Shown here: positions 52,171-63,122 of the stretch, piece by piece
How the letters are laid out: each line of letters begins with the position of its first letter
How positions within the stretch are numbered: position 1 is the stretch's first letter
Origin: Methanosaeta sp. PtaU1.Bin060
GTDB taxonomy: Archaea > Halobacteriota > Methanosarcinia > Methanotrichales > Methanotrichaceae
Reading direction: 5' to 3'
Length of the DNA stretch: 64,000 bases
Assembly: GCA_002067365.1 (NCBI GenBank)
Contig: MVRK01000029.1
Span: 41,716 to 105,715, forward strand
The notes under the pieces: model-generated
What the model was told of the DNA's origin: nothing
The model's input: the letters and a program-made list of their open reading frames with translations, nothing else
The model's database searches: none
Made by a program: the position numbers and the translations under genes

Positions 52171-53133
52171 TTACGCCTCGGCTTTAAGGGCTGCACTGAA
52201 GGTCGATTGGGCTTGTCTCTCATTTTCTGAGAGCGCCTTTTGAAGATAATCGATATACCCCTCAGCCTTCTCTTTTTCAGGTGTTGCCTTCAGAGCCGCA
52301 ATGAAATTGTCCATTTTATATTCCGGAAGGTCGATCGTCTCTATCTGATCGCTTGAGCTTTTTGAATTGCTCTTGAAGATGTTCTCCCAGAGGATTGTGG
52401 CGTCTGCAGTGCCATCCACGACTGCATCTAGCTGAGCCGAAGTGCTCTGCACTGATACCTTCGTGATATTGAGTCCTGTGGCATTGACTATATCCCGCGC
52501 AAGGCATCCTCCCGGCATGTGCTGGTCTGTAACTGCCACCCTTTTTCCATTTAGGTCGTCTGACGAGGTGATGCCTAATCCTGCTCTCGTGATCATCAAT
52601 GCCCTCTCGGAGTACAGATAGCTGTAATCTTCAATCAGCCCCATCTTCATCAGAGCCTTCATGCCGGTGAGGTTATAAAGTGGATAATCCTCCTCAAGGA
52701 TGACGACGTCGGCCTTTGAGTCCTTATCTGAGAGCATCTTCAAGAGTGCCTTTCTTCCATTCACACAGGTTATGTTGACGGGGACGTTATACTGGTTGCT
52801 GTAATTTTCTGAAATCCTCTTGATCAGGCCATCGCTTATGATCTCGTCATGAGGGCCGCAGACATGAAGCTCGGGCAAGGCATCTGCATAGGCAGATCCG
52901 CTTAAGACGAGCAATGTGCACAGTGCTGCCATTATAGCAGAAGCTCTTTTATGGCTGCTATGCCTGACGAAATTCTCATGCATCCTCAAAACCATATGCC
53001 CGATCAGGAGCAAGGCCGCTAACGTGGCCATGAGAAAAGTCATCGAGCCCAAATAATCGCCTCCAATCCCAGGATTCGAGCTTGGATGGATGGCTATACT
53101 CACATAACTCAGAGGCAGATCCACATCACACAT
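52171..53133 (-). CDS. Membrane-anchored solute-binding protein in the nif-mod block
   Basis: 320 residues from ATG 53133, which has GGTG 6 bases upstream. Two hydrophobic stretches are visible: SMTFLMATLAALLLIGHMV and ASAIMAALCTLLVLSGSAYA. The second looks like a signal peptide, so the protein may be a membrane-anchored or double-spanning binder. The mature part (ELHVCGPHDEIISDGL, ISENYSNQYNVPVNITCVNG, ADVVILEEDYPLY, GTADATILWENIF) fits the ModA/type II binding fold. The ligand is unknown. It follows nifN and the Cys-rich small gene. Confidence 0.75.
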   Translation of the reverse strand: MCDVDLPLSYVSIAIHPSSNPGIGGDYLGSMTFLMATLAALLLIGHMVLRMHENFVRHSSHKRASAIMAALCTLLVLSGSAYADALPELHVCGPHDEIISDGLIKRISENYSNQYNVPVNITCVNGRKALLKMLSDKDSKADVVILEEDYPLYNLTGMKALMKMGLIEDYSYLYSERALMITRAGLGITSSDDLNGKRVAVTDQHMPGGCLARDIVNATGLNITKVSVQSTSAQLDAVVDGTADATILWENIFKSNSKSSSDQIETIDLPEYKMDNFIAALKATPEKEKAEGYIDYLQKALSENERQAQSTFSAALKAEA

Positions 53134-53147
53134 CTTTAACACCTACA

Positions 53148-53345
53148 TTAGTCACACATTCCACATGTACTGCATTGCTCAGGTGTGCAGCTACCCTCGC
53201 AGGGTCTCGTATCCACTCGCTTCAGCCGTCCGCCGCATTTAGGGCATCTGATATCTCTTCCGTGCTTGCCGCAGGCGCAGGGCAGCATCTCGAAGATATA
53301 GCTGCATGACCTGCACTGAAACCTGCGTTGGACCGGGGATCTCAT
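53148..53345 (-). CDS. Cys-rich small protein after nifN
   Basis: 65 residues with ten Cys: FQCRSCSYIFEMLPCACGKHGRD, IRCPKCGGRL, and a Cys-rich tail SCTPEQCSTCGMCD. The first two parts look like zinc ribbons; the tail could hold an Fe-S cluster. Its start overlaps the nifN stop by 4 bases, so it is part of the nif operon. It might help cofactor assembly or metal delivery. I do not know a named family. Confidence 0.72.
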   Translation of the reverse strand: MRSPVQRRFQCRSCSYIFEMLPCACGKHGRDIRCPKCGGRLKRVDTRPCEGSCTPEQCSTCGMCD

Positions 53346-54700
53346 CTTCTCGAATCCCCCTCCATGAGCGTGTTGGCCAGCGTATCAAGCAACCTTCCAG
53401 CGCCCTCATAGCCTATGGTCAGCTGCCGGCCGGCTCCCACCCGGTCAGAGCATGGAAGACCCACTCTGACCAGAGGTATCCTCTCGGCCTTGGAGATCTG
53501 GCGGCCATTGGATGTCCCTATCAGAATTTCGATCTCGGACTTCTTCACCTCCGCTTGTATATCTGAGAAGTCCACTCCTGCAAGGGCTTTTGAACCTGGA
53601 GAGATGGATCTCACAGCCTCGATGAACCCGGGGCTCTTGGAGCCCGTGGCAACTATGGCAGGCACCGCCCCGACCTCGCACAGCAGCTTTGCGAGGCCAA
53701 TGGCCATCTCAGTGTCCCCGAAGATCGCGGCTCTCACCTCGGCCAGATATTTGTGCACATCTACCATGGTGTCCAGCAGCCTTCCCCTCTCAAGCTCGTA
53801 CTCCCTTGGAAGGGCCATGTCCGTCGCCCTCTCTACCTCTGAGACGAACCGGTCCGAGTTCTCAAGGCCGATCGACAGAGGCAGGACTGTATTAGGCACT
53901 CCAAATCTCTCCTCCAAATATGCGCCCGCAGAAGACTCCTGGAACCTTCCTCCCAGAGTTATGGTCTGCCTGGAGAGGCCCATCCTGGCCACATCAGCCA
54001 GGGGAGTCCCTCCTTCGGGCATCATCGATAAGCCCGGCGAGAGTGGCGCATCGAAGGTTTCGGAGATGTCTGGCAGGATTGTCACATCCAATTCCAGCCC
54101 CCATGCCCTCAGCATGCTCTTCAGATATCGGACATCCGCAGGAGAGACCGCTGTTCCCAGGATGAGGTTCAGGCTGCTGCTGTTTGACCTTCTTCTGTAG
54201 AGCTTGCTTCTGTTCAGCCTATCCCTGGGCGGGAGATCTGCTACAGTCTGCTGAACTATCGCCTGCAAGGCATTTGCATAGCCTTCCTCGTGTGATCCTC
54301 TGTAGCTTGGCGTTGCGACATGGATTATTGGCAAGCCCCTTGCCAAGGGCTCCTCCTGCTGAAACTCCCTGATTATCTGGCCCACATCATCGCCTATGGT
54401 CTCCGCAAGGCATGTGGTGGCTACCCCAATGGCCTTGGGCTTGTAGCCATGGATCAAATTTTTCAGGCCCTTCTTGAGGTTGGCTGATCCACCATAAACA
54501 GCCCCTTTCTCGCTGAGGGCCGATGACGCAATATCCACGGGCTCCCTGAAATGATGGGCGAGGTACAGCCTCATGTAGGTGCTGCAGCCCTGTGACCCGT
54601 GAAAGATCGGCATGCAGCTCTCCAGCCCTCTGAAGGCCAGGACTGAGCCCATGGGCATGCACATGTGGCATGGGTTGACGTTTGAGTAGCTGTCAGACAT
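53342..54700 (-). CDS. nifN: NifN, FeMo-cofactor scaffold beta-like subunit
   Basis: 452 residues. NPCHMCMPMGSVLAFRGLESCMPIFHGSQGCSTYMRL is the N-terminal NifN/NifK signature, followed by TTCLAETIGDD and TPSYRGSHEEGY. With NifE it forms the scaffold on which the FeMo-cofactor precursor matures. It lacks an N-terminal extension. Start and stop overlap nifE (8 bases) and the Cys-rich gene (4 bases). NifN, not NifK, is chosen because of its place after nifE and the divergent core relative to the copy at 56115-57473. Confidence 0.9.
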   Translation of the reverse strand: MSDSYSNVNPCHMCMPMGSVLAFRGLESCMPIFHGSQGCSTYMRLYLAHHFREPVDIASSALSEKGAVYGGSANLKKGLKNLIHGYKPKAIGVATTCLAETIGDDVGQIIREFQQEEPLARGLPIIHVATPSYRGSHEEGYANALQAIVQQTVADLPPRDRLNRSKLYRRRSNSSSLNLILGTAVSPADVRYLKSMLRAWGLELDVTILPDISETFDAPLSPGLSMMPEGGTPLADVARMGLSRQTITLGGRFQESSAGAYLEERFGVPNTVLPLSIGLENSDRFVSEVERATDMALPREYELERGRLLDTMVDVHKYLAEVRAAIFGDTEMAIGLAKLLCEVGAVPAIVATGSKSPGFIEAVRSISPGSKALAGVDFSDIQAEVKKSEIEILIGTSNGRQISKAERIPLVRVGLPCSDRVGAGRQLTIGYEGAGRLLDTLANTLMEGDSRR

Positions 54701-56108
54701 TCGCCCTGGCCTCCTGTGGTCGTGCTTCTCGAATCCTTTCTTCCGGGACGATCTGCGTCAATGGACTTTCCCTCAGCGTCGGGAGCGTCCAGACAGGGCT
54801 GTTGACGCTGATGTCAACTTCCCTCGCGAAGTTGACCATTCCATCGAACCCCTCGAAGCTCACAGTGCGGTCGTGGTTGAAGTCGCAGAAGGCGATTTTG
54901 AGTTTGTAGGCCAGGAACCGCTCCTTGACCCCGGCCACGAGCAAGTTGGCTCGCTGCTTGATCAGAAGCTCTTTTAGCTCCAAGGGATTAGCGTCGTCTA
55001 TTATCACAGTTCCGTCCTTGACTATGCGAGCTATCTTCTTGTAGTCATCACTGTCACCAGTCTGTGTGCCTATGATGACAACGCTCATTCCCAGCTCCTC
55101 AAAGCCCTTCACAAGGGAGACTGCTTTGGCTGCTCCTCCCATGTATATGGCAGCCTTTTTTCCCTCTAACCTCGAGCGGTGTGCGTCTATCTCAGGTCTG
55201 ACCCTTGCAGTCTCTCTCGCAATGATCTCCTCTGCCTTTGAGACTATCTCAGGCACATCGAAGAACTCAGCAGCAGTTCGGAGGGCAAAGGCCATATCGT
55301 GCAGCCCGAAGAAGCTCACGCGCCTGTAAGGTATGCCATACTTCTCTTCGACCATCTTGGCGAGATGAGTCATGGAGCCGCTGCACTGGACCAGGTTGAG
55401 CTTGGCCGTGTGCGACCTCTGAATATCCTTCACCCTCGAGTCGCCTGTGAAGGAGGCGACGATCTCCAGCCCCATCTCCTCGAAGAAGGGCTCTATCATC
55501 CAGAGGTCTCCTGCAACATTGTACTCTCCGAGCAGGTTGATGGGATAGCGCCCCTTCGGGGTGTACTGCTCTGTGCCTATGAGCTCAAAGAGGGCGCTGC
55601 ATGCTGCCTTATACCCCTCGTTCTTGTTCCCCCGGAAACCCTCCGACCGCACAGGTATCACAGGTATCCCAAGCTCCTTGGAGGCTGATTTGCATACGGC
55701 CCCAAGATCGTCGCCTATCACCCCGACTATGCATGTCGAGTAGACGAAGATCGCAGGCGGCCTGTACCTGGCTGCGAGCTGCCTGATGGCCGAGGCAAGC
55801 CTCTTTTCGCCTCCGAAGACCACATCAAGTTCGCCCATGTCGGTTGAGAAGCTGGTCTTGTACAGATCAGGACCAGAGGTGCTGCTTCCCCTGATGTCCC
55901 AGGTGTATGCGGCACAGCCAATCGGCCCGTGGATTAGGTGAAGTGCGTCAGTCACAGGGTTCAGAACCACTCTGGCACCTGAGTAGACGCATGCCCTCTG
56001 GCTCACGGCACCCGCCAAGCTCTCGTTGTTGCAGGATAAGTGCCCACACTCCTCTCCTTTCCGGAGGATGTGGTCTTCCCTGCCATCAAATACATCGATT
56101 ATTCCCAT
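54693..56108 (-). CDS. nifE: NifE, FeMo-cofactor scaffold alpha-like subunit
   Basis: 471 residues. The N-terminal HLSCNNESLAGAVSQRACVYSGARVVL, IHGPIGCAAYTWDIRG, VYSTCIVGVIGDD and EGFRGNKNEGYKAAC are NifE-like. The Gln191/His195 motif of NifD is changed to NKNEGYKA, as expected for a scaffold. It partners with NifN. It starts 6 bases after nifK's stop. A FeMo-co-type Cys is in NLVQCSGSMTHLA. Confidence 0.92.
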   Translation of the reverse strand: MGIIDVFDGREDHILRKGEECGHLSCNNESLAGAVSQRACVYSGARVVLNPVTDALHLIHGPIGCAAYTWDIRGSSTSGPDLYKTSFSTDMGELDVVFGGEKRLASAIRQLAARYRPPAIFVYSTCIVGVIGDDLGAVCKSASKELGIPVIPVRSEGFRGNKNEGYKAACSALFELIGTEQYTPKGRYPINLLGEYNVAGDLWMIEPFFEEMGLEIVASFTGDSRVKDIQRSHTAKLNLVQCSGSMTHLAKMVEEKYGIPYRRVSFFGLHDMAFALRTAAEFFDVPEIVSKAEEIIARETARVRPEIDAHRSRLEGKKAAIYMGGAAKAVSLVKGFEELGMSVVIIGTQTGDSDDYKKIARIVKDGTVIIDDANPLELKELLIKQRANLLVAGVKERFLAYKLKIAFCDFNHDRTVSFEGFDGMVNFAREVDISVNSPVWTLPTLRESPLTQIVPEERIREARPQEARANV

Positions 56109-56114
56109 AAACCC

Positions 56115-57473
56115 TCAGAGTATCATCTCGAAGTGGGCATCGTCAGAGTCCCTGTCTCTTCTCTCAAGGAACGCATTGCCGATCATCTCGACAAGCCTCG
56201 CCGCTCCTGCGTAGCCGAGGACAGGGAAGTAATGCAGGTTGGCCCTGTCTGTGATGGGGAAGCCCACCCGCACCAAGGGGATATCCTCTGCCCGGGCGAT
56301 CAGCTTGCCGTAGCTGTTGCCGATGAGCATATCGACGGGTCGGTTCTTGATCTTCTGGTGCAGGAGGAAGGTGTCTCCCAGCAATGCCTCGCAGCCAGGG
56401 GCGACGCCGCTGACCTCTTCGGCGAACTTCTTGTCCGGAGTGCCTGTCAGGGCAAAGACGGGGTTCATACCCATCTCGACGGCGATGCTGAGCAGGCCGA
56501 CGACAGTGTCCGGGTCTCCGAAGATGGCCAGGCTCTTGCCGTGGAAGTGAGGATGGGCATCTGTCATCATATCTACGAGCCTTCCGCGCTCATCCTCCAG
56601 CTCGGATGGGATTGAGACGCCCATGAGGCTTGAGACGTTCATGACGAATGTGTCCGTATTCCGGATGCCTACGGGCATCGGGCCGATGACTGCAGGGATC
56701 TGGAACTTGCCCTTCAGGACAATAGCGCCTGAAGAACCTGCAGTTCGCCCTAGTGCGATGGTCGCCCTCGAGTTCCCGGCGTCCACCAGGTCAGGAATCG
56801 TGGTCCCGCCGGGAGGGTACAGGCCGCCGGACTCAGGCGTCATGGGAGCGTCGAAGACACCTGTCGTGTCGGGGAAGACTATATGCGAGACGCCCATCAC
56901 AGTCAGGATTCGCTTGATCTCTCGGATGTCTCCGGGCTCCACGAATCCGGGTATCACATTCAGCTTTCCATTGGGCTTTGTCTTCCGGGGGAAGCTCTGG
57001 GCGATGGCCTTGACTGCATTGTCGTAGCCTGTGATATGTGACCCCACGTAGGAGGGAGTGCTGGCTATGACGACCCTGACCTTTGGATCGAAGAACTCCT
57101 CATCCTTGATCTCTTCCATAAAGGCGGAGACATCATCGCCAATGGTCTCGGATGAGCAGGTTGTGTTGATAGCCAGCACATCAGGGTGATAGATGCTGAT
57201 TACGTTGTCAACAGCCTCCTTGAGGTTGTTTCTGCCCCCGAATACGACTGAGTCCTCTGTGAACGAGGACGTGGCCGCGAGCGTCGGCTCGCGGTAGTGG
57301 CGGGCCAGCACCATTCGAAGATAAGAGCTGCATCCCTGAGAGCCGTGGGTGATGGGCATACAATTATGGATGCCTTTGTAGGCCAGGATGGCTCCAATGG
57401 GCTGGCAGATCTTGGCCGGGTTTACGACCAGGGTCTCTCTTTGCACTATCTCTTTTGGAGTGTAATCAAGCAT
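56115..57473 (-). CDS. nifK: NifK, nitrogenase MoFe protein beta chain
   Basis: 452 residues, the short methanogen/clostridial form without the N-terminal extension of Azotobacter NifK. P-cluster ligands are visible in NPAKICQPIGA, HGSQGCSSYLR and NTTCSSETIGDD, and the nearby Ser is in STPSYVGSHITGY. It pairs with NifD, whose gene end it overlaps by 8 bases. Confidence 0.95.
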   Translation of the reverse strand: MLDYTPKEIVQRETLVVNPAKICQPIGAILAYKGIHNCMPITHGSQGCSSYLRMVLARHYREPTLAATSSFTEDSVVFGGRNNLKEAVDNVISIYHPDVLAINTTCSSETIGDDVSAFMEEIKDEEFFDPKVRVVIASTPSYVGSHITGYDNAVKAIAQSFPRKTKPNGKLNVIPGFVEPGDIREIKRILTVMGVSHIVFPDTTGVFDAPMTPESGGLYPPGGTTIPDLVDAGNSRATIALGRTAGSSGAIVLKGKFQIPAVIGPMPVGIRNTDTFVMNVSSLMGVSIPSELEDERGRLVDMMTDAHPHFHGKSLAIFGDPDTVVGLLSIAVEMGMNPVFALTGTPDKKFAEEVSGVAPGCEALLGDTFLLHQKIKNRPVDMLIGNSYGKLIARAEDIPLVRVGFPITDRANLHYFPVLGYAGAARLVEMIGNAFLERRDRDSDDAHFEMIL

Positions 57474-59076
57474 TGCTCTTCTGCCTCCATGGAGGAGTTA
57501 TGAATTTCCAGGTGGGGCTGTTCACGGACATGTCTATGTCCTTTGCGAACTGTACAAATCCTTCAAACCCTGTGTACGGTCCGCTGTAATCGTAAGAGTG
57601 CATCTGGCGGGAGGGGATGTGCATCTTCTGGAAGACGTACTTGTCTTTGATTCCCGAGCAGAACAGGTCTATCCCCAGATCCTTCACCAGCCTCTCGCAT
57701 TCATGGTGGCTGTAGTCATCGATCATGACCTGTCCATCTTTCATATGCGGCGACAGGCCCTCATAATCCATGAGTCTCGGAATCGACTTCCTCATCTCTT
57801 GAATCGTGGCGTCATCATACGGCGAGACTACATTCGGGTCGCGCTCGTAGTGGATGTCCTCCAGGACCTTGGAGCGTCCTGTGTGGACTATTGTGGATAG
57901 CACCTTTCTGCCCTCGTAGTCGTCCCTGTGGGCGAACTCGTATCCGGCCACGACCACCTCCATTCCAAGTGTCTCGAACATGTTTCTGAAGTGATGGGCG
58001 CGTGAGCCACCTACGAGCAACATGACCCTTTTTCCGGCTAGCCGCTGCCGATACATATCGATGATCGGCTGAACTTTGGCCATCTCCTCGGAGATCACTG
58101 CTTCCGTTCTACTGGTCAGATCCTGATCGTTGAAGAACGCTGCCATATCACGCAGGGTCTTGATGGTGTCCTCTACGCCCAGATAGTTTACTTTCAGCCA
58201 TGGCAGGCCGTACTTCTCCTCCATCATGCGGTTGGTGTAGTTGATGGAGCGGTGGCAGAGCAGGATGTTCAGCTTGGCCCTATGGGCTTTTGCTATGTCG
58301 TGGAAGGATGCATCGCCTGTGAAGGGGCTGACCACGCGGTAGCCGACCTTCTCAAGCAGTTCCTTTACGACCCAGTAGTCTCCGCCGATGTTGTACTCTC
58401 CGAAGACGTTCACATCGAATGGTCCTGTCTCATCAGGTTCTTCGGTTCCAACCAGATGCTCCATCAGACAATTGGAGGCTATGTGGTGGCCTGCAGACTG
58501 GGAGACGCCGCGGTAGCCCTCACAGCGCACTGGGATGACCTTGATGCGGAGGTCCTCCTCGGCCTTCTTGCAGACGGACTCGATGTCGTCGCCGATGAGC
58601 CCTATCGGACAGGTGCAGAAGACTGATATGCACCCAGGTTTGAAGATGGCATACGCCTCACGGATGGCGTCCGCCAGCTTCTTCTCTGCGCCAAAGACGA
58701 TATCCGTCTCCTTGACGTCGGTGGACAGGCAGTAGCCCGAGAAGCAGTCTCTGCCCTCTTCGGGCTTCATGAGGTTGCGCCTGGACCCCCATGTGAAGTA
58801 GGCGCAGCCTATCGGGCCGTGGGTGATGTGCAGTATATCTTTGATGGGCCCGAAGACCACGCCCTTGGAGCCGGCGTAGGCGCAGCCGCGGTTGGTCAGG
58901 ATTCCCGGGATCGCCCTGTCGTTGGCCTCGATCTTCTGCTCGACCTCACAGGCATCCTTGACGACCACGTGCTTTCTCCTAACATCTCCTGTCTTCTTGG
59001 GAAGCCCTTTCAGCGAATCCTCTACAGCTTCGCAGCTGCCTGCGATCGTGATCGGCTCTCTCTCGACTCCGCTCAT
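57466..59076 (-). CDS. nifD: NifD, nitrogenase MoFe protein alpha chain
   Basis: 536 residues, longer than the Azotobacter chain because of an insertion of about 50 residues before the C-terminal part, as in clostridial and methanogen NifD. P-cluster Cys are in TNRGCAYAGSKG, HGPIGCAYFTWGSRR and FCTCPIGLIGDD. FeMo-cofactor environment: GVSQSAGHHIAS (Gln191/His195 equivalents), the cofactor Cys in LLCHRSINYT and the cofactor His in RQMHSYDYSGPY. Vanadium or iron-only types are unlikely, because no VnfG/AnfG gene is present. It overlaps nifI2 and nifK. Confidence 0.95.
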   Translation of the reverse strand: MSGVEREPITIAGSCEAVEDSLKGLPKKTGDVRRKHVVVKDACEVEQKIEANDRAIPGILTNRGCAYAGSKGVVFGPIKDILHITHGPIGCAYFTWGSRRNLMKPEEGRDCFSGYCLSTDVKETDIVFGAEKKLADAIREAYAIFKPGCISVFCTCPIGLIGDDIESVCKKAEEDLRIKVIPVRCEGYRGVSQSAGHHIASNCLMEHLVGTEEPDETGPFDVNVFGEYNIGGDYWVVKELLEKVGYRVVSPFTGDASFHDIAKAHRAKLNILLCHRSINYTNRMMEEKYGLPWLKVNYLGVEDTIKTLRDMAAFFNDQDLTSRTEAVISEEMAKVQPIIDMYRQRLAGKRVMLLVGGSRAHHFRNMFETLGMEVVVAGYEFAHRDDYEGRKVLSTIVHTGRSKVLEDIHYERDPNVVSPYDDATIQEMRKSIPRLMDYEGLSPHMKDGQVMIDDYSHHECERLVKDLGIDLFCSGIKDKYVFQKMHIPSRQMHSYDYSGPYTGFEGFVQFAKDIDMSVNSPTWKFITPPWRQKSNA

Positions 59077-59429
59077 GATATGGCCACGCTCCCACGTTCT
59101 CCTGTTCTTATTCTGACAGACTCTTCCACAGGACAGACGAAGATCCGGCCGTCTCCAAAGTTGCCTGTGCGGTTGACCTTCGTGATCACTGCGACTACGG
59201 CCGGAACAAACTCATCTTCCACAATGATCGATATCATCCTCTTGGGAATGTACTTCATGCTCCTCCTGTCGGACTCGGGAAGCTCTGAAGGGTGGGGGAT
59301 TGAGAGGCCCAGCTGTCTGCCGCGGCCTGTGACCTTGTAGGCTGTGATGGAAGGGATGCCGATGACATCCAGGGCGTTCTTTGTGGCCTCCATCTTGTTC
59401 ATCTGGATGATGGCCAGAACCTCTTTCAT
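59073..59429 (-). CDS. nifI2: NifI2, nitrogenase-regulating PII protein
   Basis: 118 residues starting MKEVLAIIQMNKMEATKNAL. The T-loop region is longer than in NifI1, and the core IISIIVEDEFV and NFGDGRIFVCPVEESVRIRTGE is PII-like. In Methanococcus, NifI1 and NifI2 form a complex that inactivates nitrogenase after ammonia addition and is relieved by 2-oxoglutarate; the same is expected. The stop overlaps the nifD start (4 bases). Confidence 0.93.
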   Translation of the reverse strand: MKEVLAIIQMNKMEATKNALDVIGIPSITAYKVTGRGRQLGLSIPHPSELPESDRRSMKYIPKRMISIIVEDEFVPAVVAVITKVNRTGNFGDGRIFVCPVEESVRIRTGERGSVAIS

Positions 59430-59432
59430 GGT

Positions 59433-60776
<1,344 letters not shown>

Positions 60777-60928
60777 GAATTATTTGAGAAGAAGGCGGAG
60801 GATGTCGGATTTTTGCAGGAGCTTTTGTGAAAAGATAAGGGGATATCTTAACAATGGTGATCGGAATGAGGGGACTGGTGTCTTAATAGGGCCTTACATG
60901 AGGATAAAACCTTCGAATTTAAGATCTC

Positions 60929-61168
60929 TTGAGAGAGGAACAAACCCTTAAGATCTTGGATTACGCAGGCTTTGACTACGAACTGGTGGAGAACCTGAGA
61001 CCCTTCGTTGTGAAGCTATCCAGGTACAGCTAATATGCACCGCTGCTCAAGAATTCCATAGCCTTTATGGAGACACTTGATTTGAGGATTTACCTCATGA
61101 GGGACCTCGCTGATCGAAAGGGCTATGAGGATAGGCTGACACAATTGAAGATGACATACGCTGATTAA
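60929..61168 (+). pseudogene. Broken gene remnant with an internal stop
   Basis: One frame reads REEQTLKILDYAGFDYEL and VENLRPFVVKLSRYS, then a TAA at 61031-61033, and continues YAPLLKNSIAFMETLDLR and DLADRKGYEDRLTQLKM to TAA at 61166-61168. The coding character on both sides of the stop and the lack of a start suggest the C-terminal end of a once larger protein. The family is not identified. Confidence 0.55.
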
Positions 61169-61238
61169 GAATGGTGCATTGCAGTAGAGTTTTTCTAAGT
61201 CAAGGATTGCTTCATCTGCTCAAATCGAAAGAATTATA

Positions 61239-62657
61239 ATGCATGTAGAATATTTGGTCATGATGCCAGCATATAAGAGACAGCACTATGTCCCCCAATT
61301 TTATCTAAAGAAGTTTACTATTGATGATAAAATTCAAGCATATAATTTGAAGTCCAAGAGACTTAACATGATGAATTGTAGGGATGTTTGCTCAAGAGAT
61401 TATTTTTATGCTCAAATGCCAGAGGTTGAGCGATCATTCTCAGGGATGGAGGGTGAAGGTAATAGAATAATTTCGGATATTATTATGAAAAAAGATTTAT
61501 CAAAAATTGCTACAGAAGACTATTGCATTCTCCTTTATTTCATATCCTTTCAATATGCAAGAACCCTAGGAGTAAAACAGGAAGCAGAACAGCACTTTGA
61601 TGGGCTTTCCAACTATTTCTTTAGATTATTCATTGATAATAATATTGAAAATCTTAGAAAGAAAGGCATGGAGAAAGAGTATTTAGAAAAATGTAGGGTG
61701 GTTATAAATGGGCCAATTCATGCTTTTGCAATGAAGTCCATCATGGAACGCGGGCCTTTTCTGATTAGAGATCTAAATCCCATTTTATTCATGAATTTCA
61801 CAGGAAGAGATTTCATTACCAGTGATAATCCTATTGTCTTGTATAATAGCTTCTTCAATAATCCAGAGGGGCATTTTCTTTATCCACCAAGTGGTACAAA
61901 CGGATTGCAGTCTCCCGGTCTTCAGATATTTTGGCCTTTGGATACCAAGCATATGTTGGTATTATATGATGAGAAATTCTATAATTTTAACGTTGCATTA
62001 AATGGTTGTGTTAAAATTTATTTAGAAGAGGATATAGATGCTTTAAATTCGCTGCAATTCTTTAACTGTAGTGATAATATACTTTTTGCCGATTGCGCAC
62101 AAGAAGAGAACATTAGGTTATTGCATTCAAAATATGAAGGCCTAATAGATAGAGAATATCGATCAATAGATACAATAAAAAGGACTAAATCCAATGGTCA
62201 AGAGAGCAAAATCGTTGTCACTTACACAAAAGATATAGATTACTGTCTTATATTATCATTCATGCATTTTAATATGCATGCAAAAGCGATCGATATAGCC
62301 AGAGATTTCAGCATAGTCGATTTTGTGGATCAACATTTCGAGGAAGAAGAAGAACAATTTGACCGACTATTTTATCTCGGCGAAATTGTCTTTACGGAAG
62401 GAGGAGATCGTATTTTAGACTTGGAAGAGCCAGATGAAGATTTGTTGGATCTCTTAAAGAGACATGTGAGTGGCGATTGGGGCGAAGTCAGTCAGGAAGA
62501 AAAGGATCTTAATGATAAAGCTGTACAAGATGGATCAAGAATTTTATCTGCCTATACCCTATCTACAGGAAAAAAGATCTTGATATTAACTGAGGCAGCG
62601 AATGAATTAGGTCATCGAGAGGTAACCAAAGTCTTAACACCAGAGGAATTGGATTAG
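61239..62657 (+). CDS. DUF4238 family protein
   Basis: 472 residues. The N-terminal AYKRQHYVPQFYLKKFTID is the DUF4238 signature. Further family-like blocks are ILLYFISFQYARTLG and FITSDNPIVLYNS. A C-terminal addition after residue 330, with many Glu and a final EVTKVLTPEELD, is not explained by the domain. The function of DUF4238 is unknown; it is often in accessory regions. Strong AT bias relative to neighbours and a broken gene upstream point to horizontal acquisition. ATG 61260 is a possible alternative start. Confidence 0.78.
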   Translation: MHVEYLVMMPAYKRQHYVPQFYLKKFTIDDKIQAYNLKSKRLNMMNCRDVCSRDYFYAQMPEVERSFSGMEGEGNRIISDIIMKKDLSKIATEDYCILLYFISFQYARTLGVKQEAEQHFDGLSNYFFRLFIDNNIENLRKKGMEKEYLEKCRVVINGPIHAFAMKSIMERGPFLIRDLNPILFMNFTGRDFITSDNPIVLYNSFFNNPEGHFLYPPSGTNGLQSPGLQIFWPLDTKHMLVLYDEKFYNFNVALNGCVKIYLEEDIDALNSLQFFNCSDNILFADCAQEENIRLLHSKYEGLIDREYRSIDTIKRTKSNGQESKIVVTYTKDIDYCLILSFMHFNMHAKAIDIARDFSIVDFVDQHFEEEEEQFDRLFYLGEIVFTEGGDRILDLEEPDEDLLDLLKRHVSGDWGEVSQEEKDLNDKAVQDGSRILSAYTLSTGKKILILTEAANELGHREVTKVLTPEELD

Positions 62658-63039
62658 ACTCGTTAACCGGGAAATTAAGACCATTTCCTATTTTCAACCA
62701 AAAACAATATGCTCAGCCATCGAAAAGTACTAACAATAACACATGTCGCTATTGTTACGATATTATCAAATTATCCAAGATTGAAGAAGCAGAGCTTTTT
62801 TCAGAAAATATGACAAATTTTGATATTATCAATATGATGATATATACAAGGTAGGGGTTCCCGTGTCCCGCCTAGAACAGGTTTCATCTTCTATGAAATG
62901 CCAACAATTGATCATACATTTCTAGCATCGCCTCCGGTCCCTGCTCTTCCCTGTCCCTCCAGCCCGATCTAGGGCGCAGAGCTGCCAACTCAGGAATTAG
63001 CCGAGCTCTTCCGCCATTCGTCATCCTGCTCTCCCTTCG
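62658..63039. other. Gap after the DUF4238 gene, with an inverted repeat
   Basis: TAACAATA (62731-62738) is perfectly inverted as TATTGTTA (62750-62757) across 11 bases. It could be a terminator stem or an operator. The rest of the gap is AT-rich and non-coding, and becomes GC-rich near 62940. Confidence 0.4.
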
Positions 63040-63122
63040 CCGCCAAGCCAAACGCGCACCCGCGCCCCGTGCCGCAACCGCCCAGCGTGCCCGCACGCAC
63101 GCGCGGCCCGGCGAGCGGCCTG
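63040..63122. repeat. GC-rich repeat, copy A
   Basis: About 83 bases, starting near CGCCAAGCC and ending CCCGGCGAGCGGCCTG. It is related to copy B at 63881-63964: shared blocks are GCAACC, GCCCGCACGC and GGCCCGGCGAGCGG in the same order and spacing. Copies A and B lie in direct orientation on either side of hicAB. Open frames across it are composition artefacts. Confidence 0.65.

Noticed and set aside
57540..57600. Apparent loss of a cofactor histidine in NifD (SGPYT in place of SGPYH)
   Set aside because: Counting back from the conserved C-terminus places the FeMo-cofactor His in the QMHS motif, which is intact. The changed residue is the second, non-ligand His.
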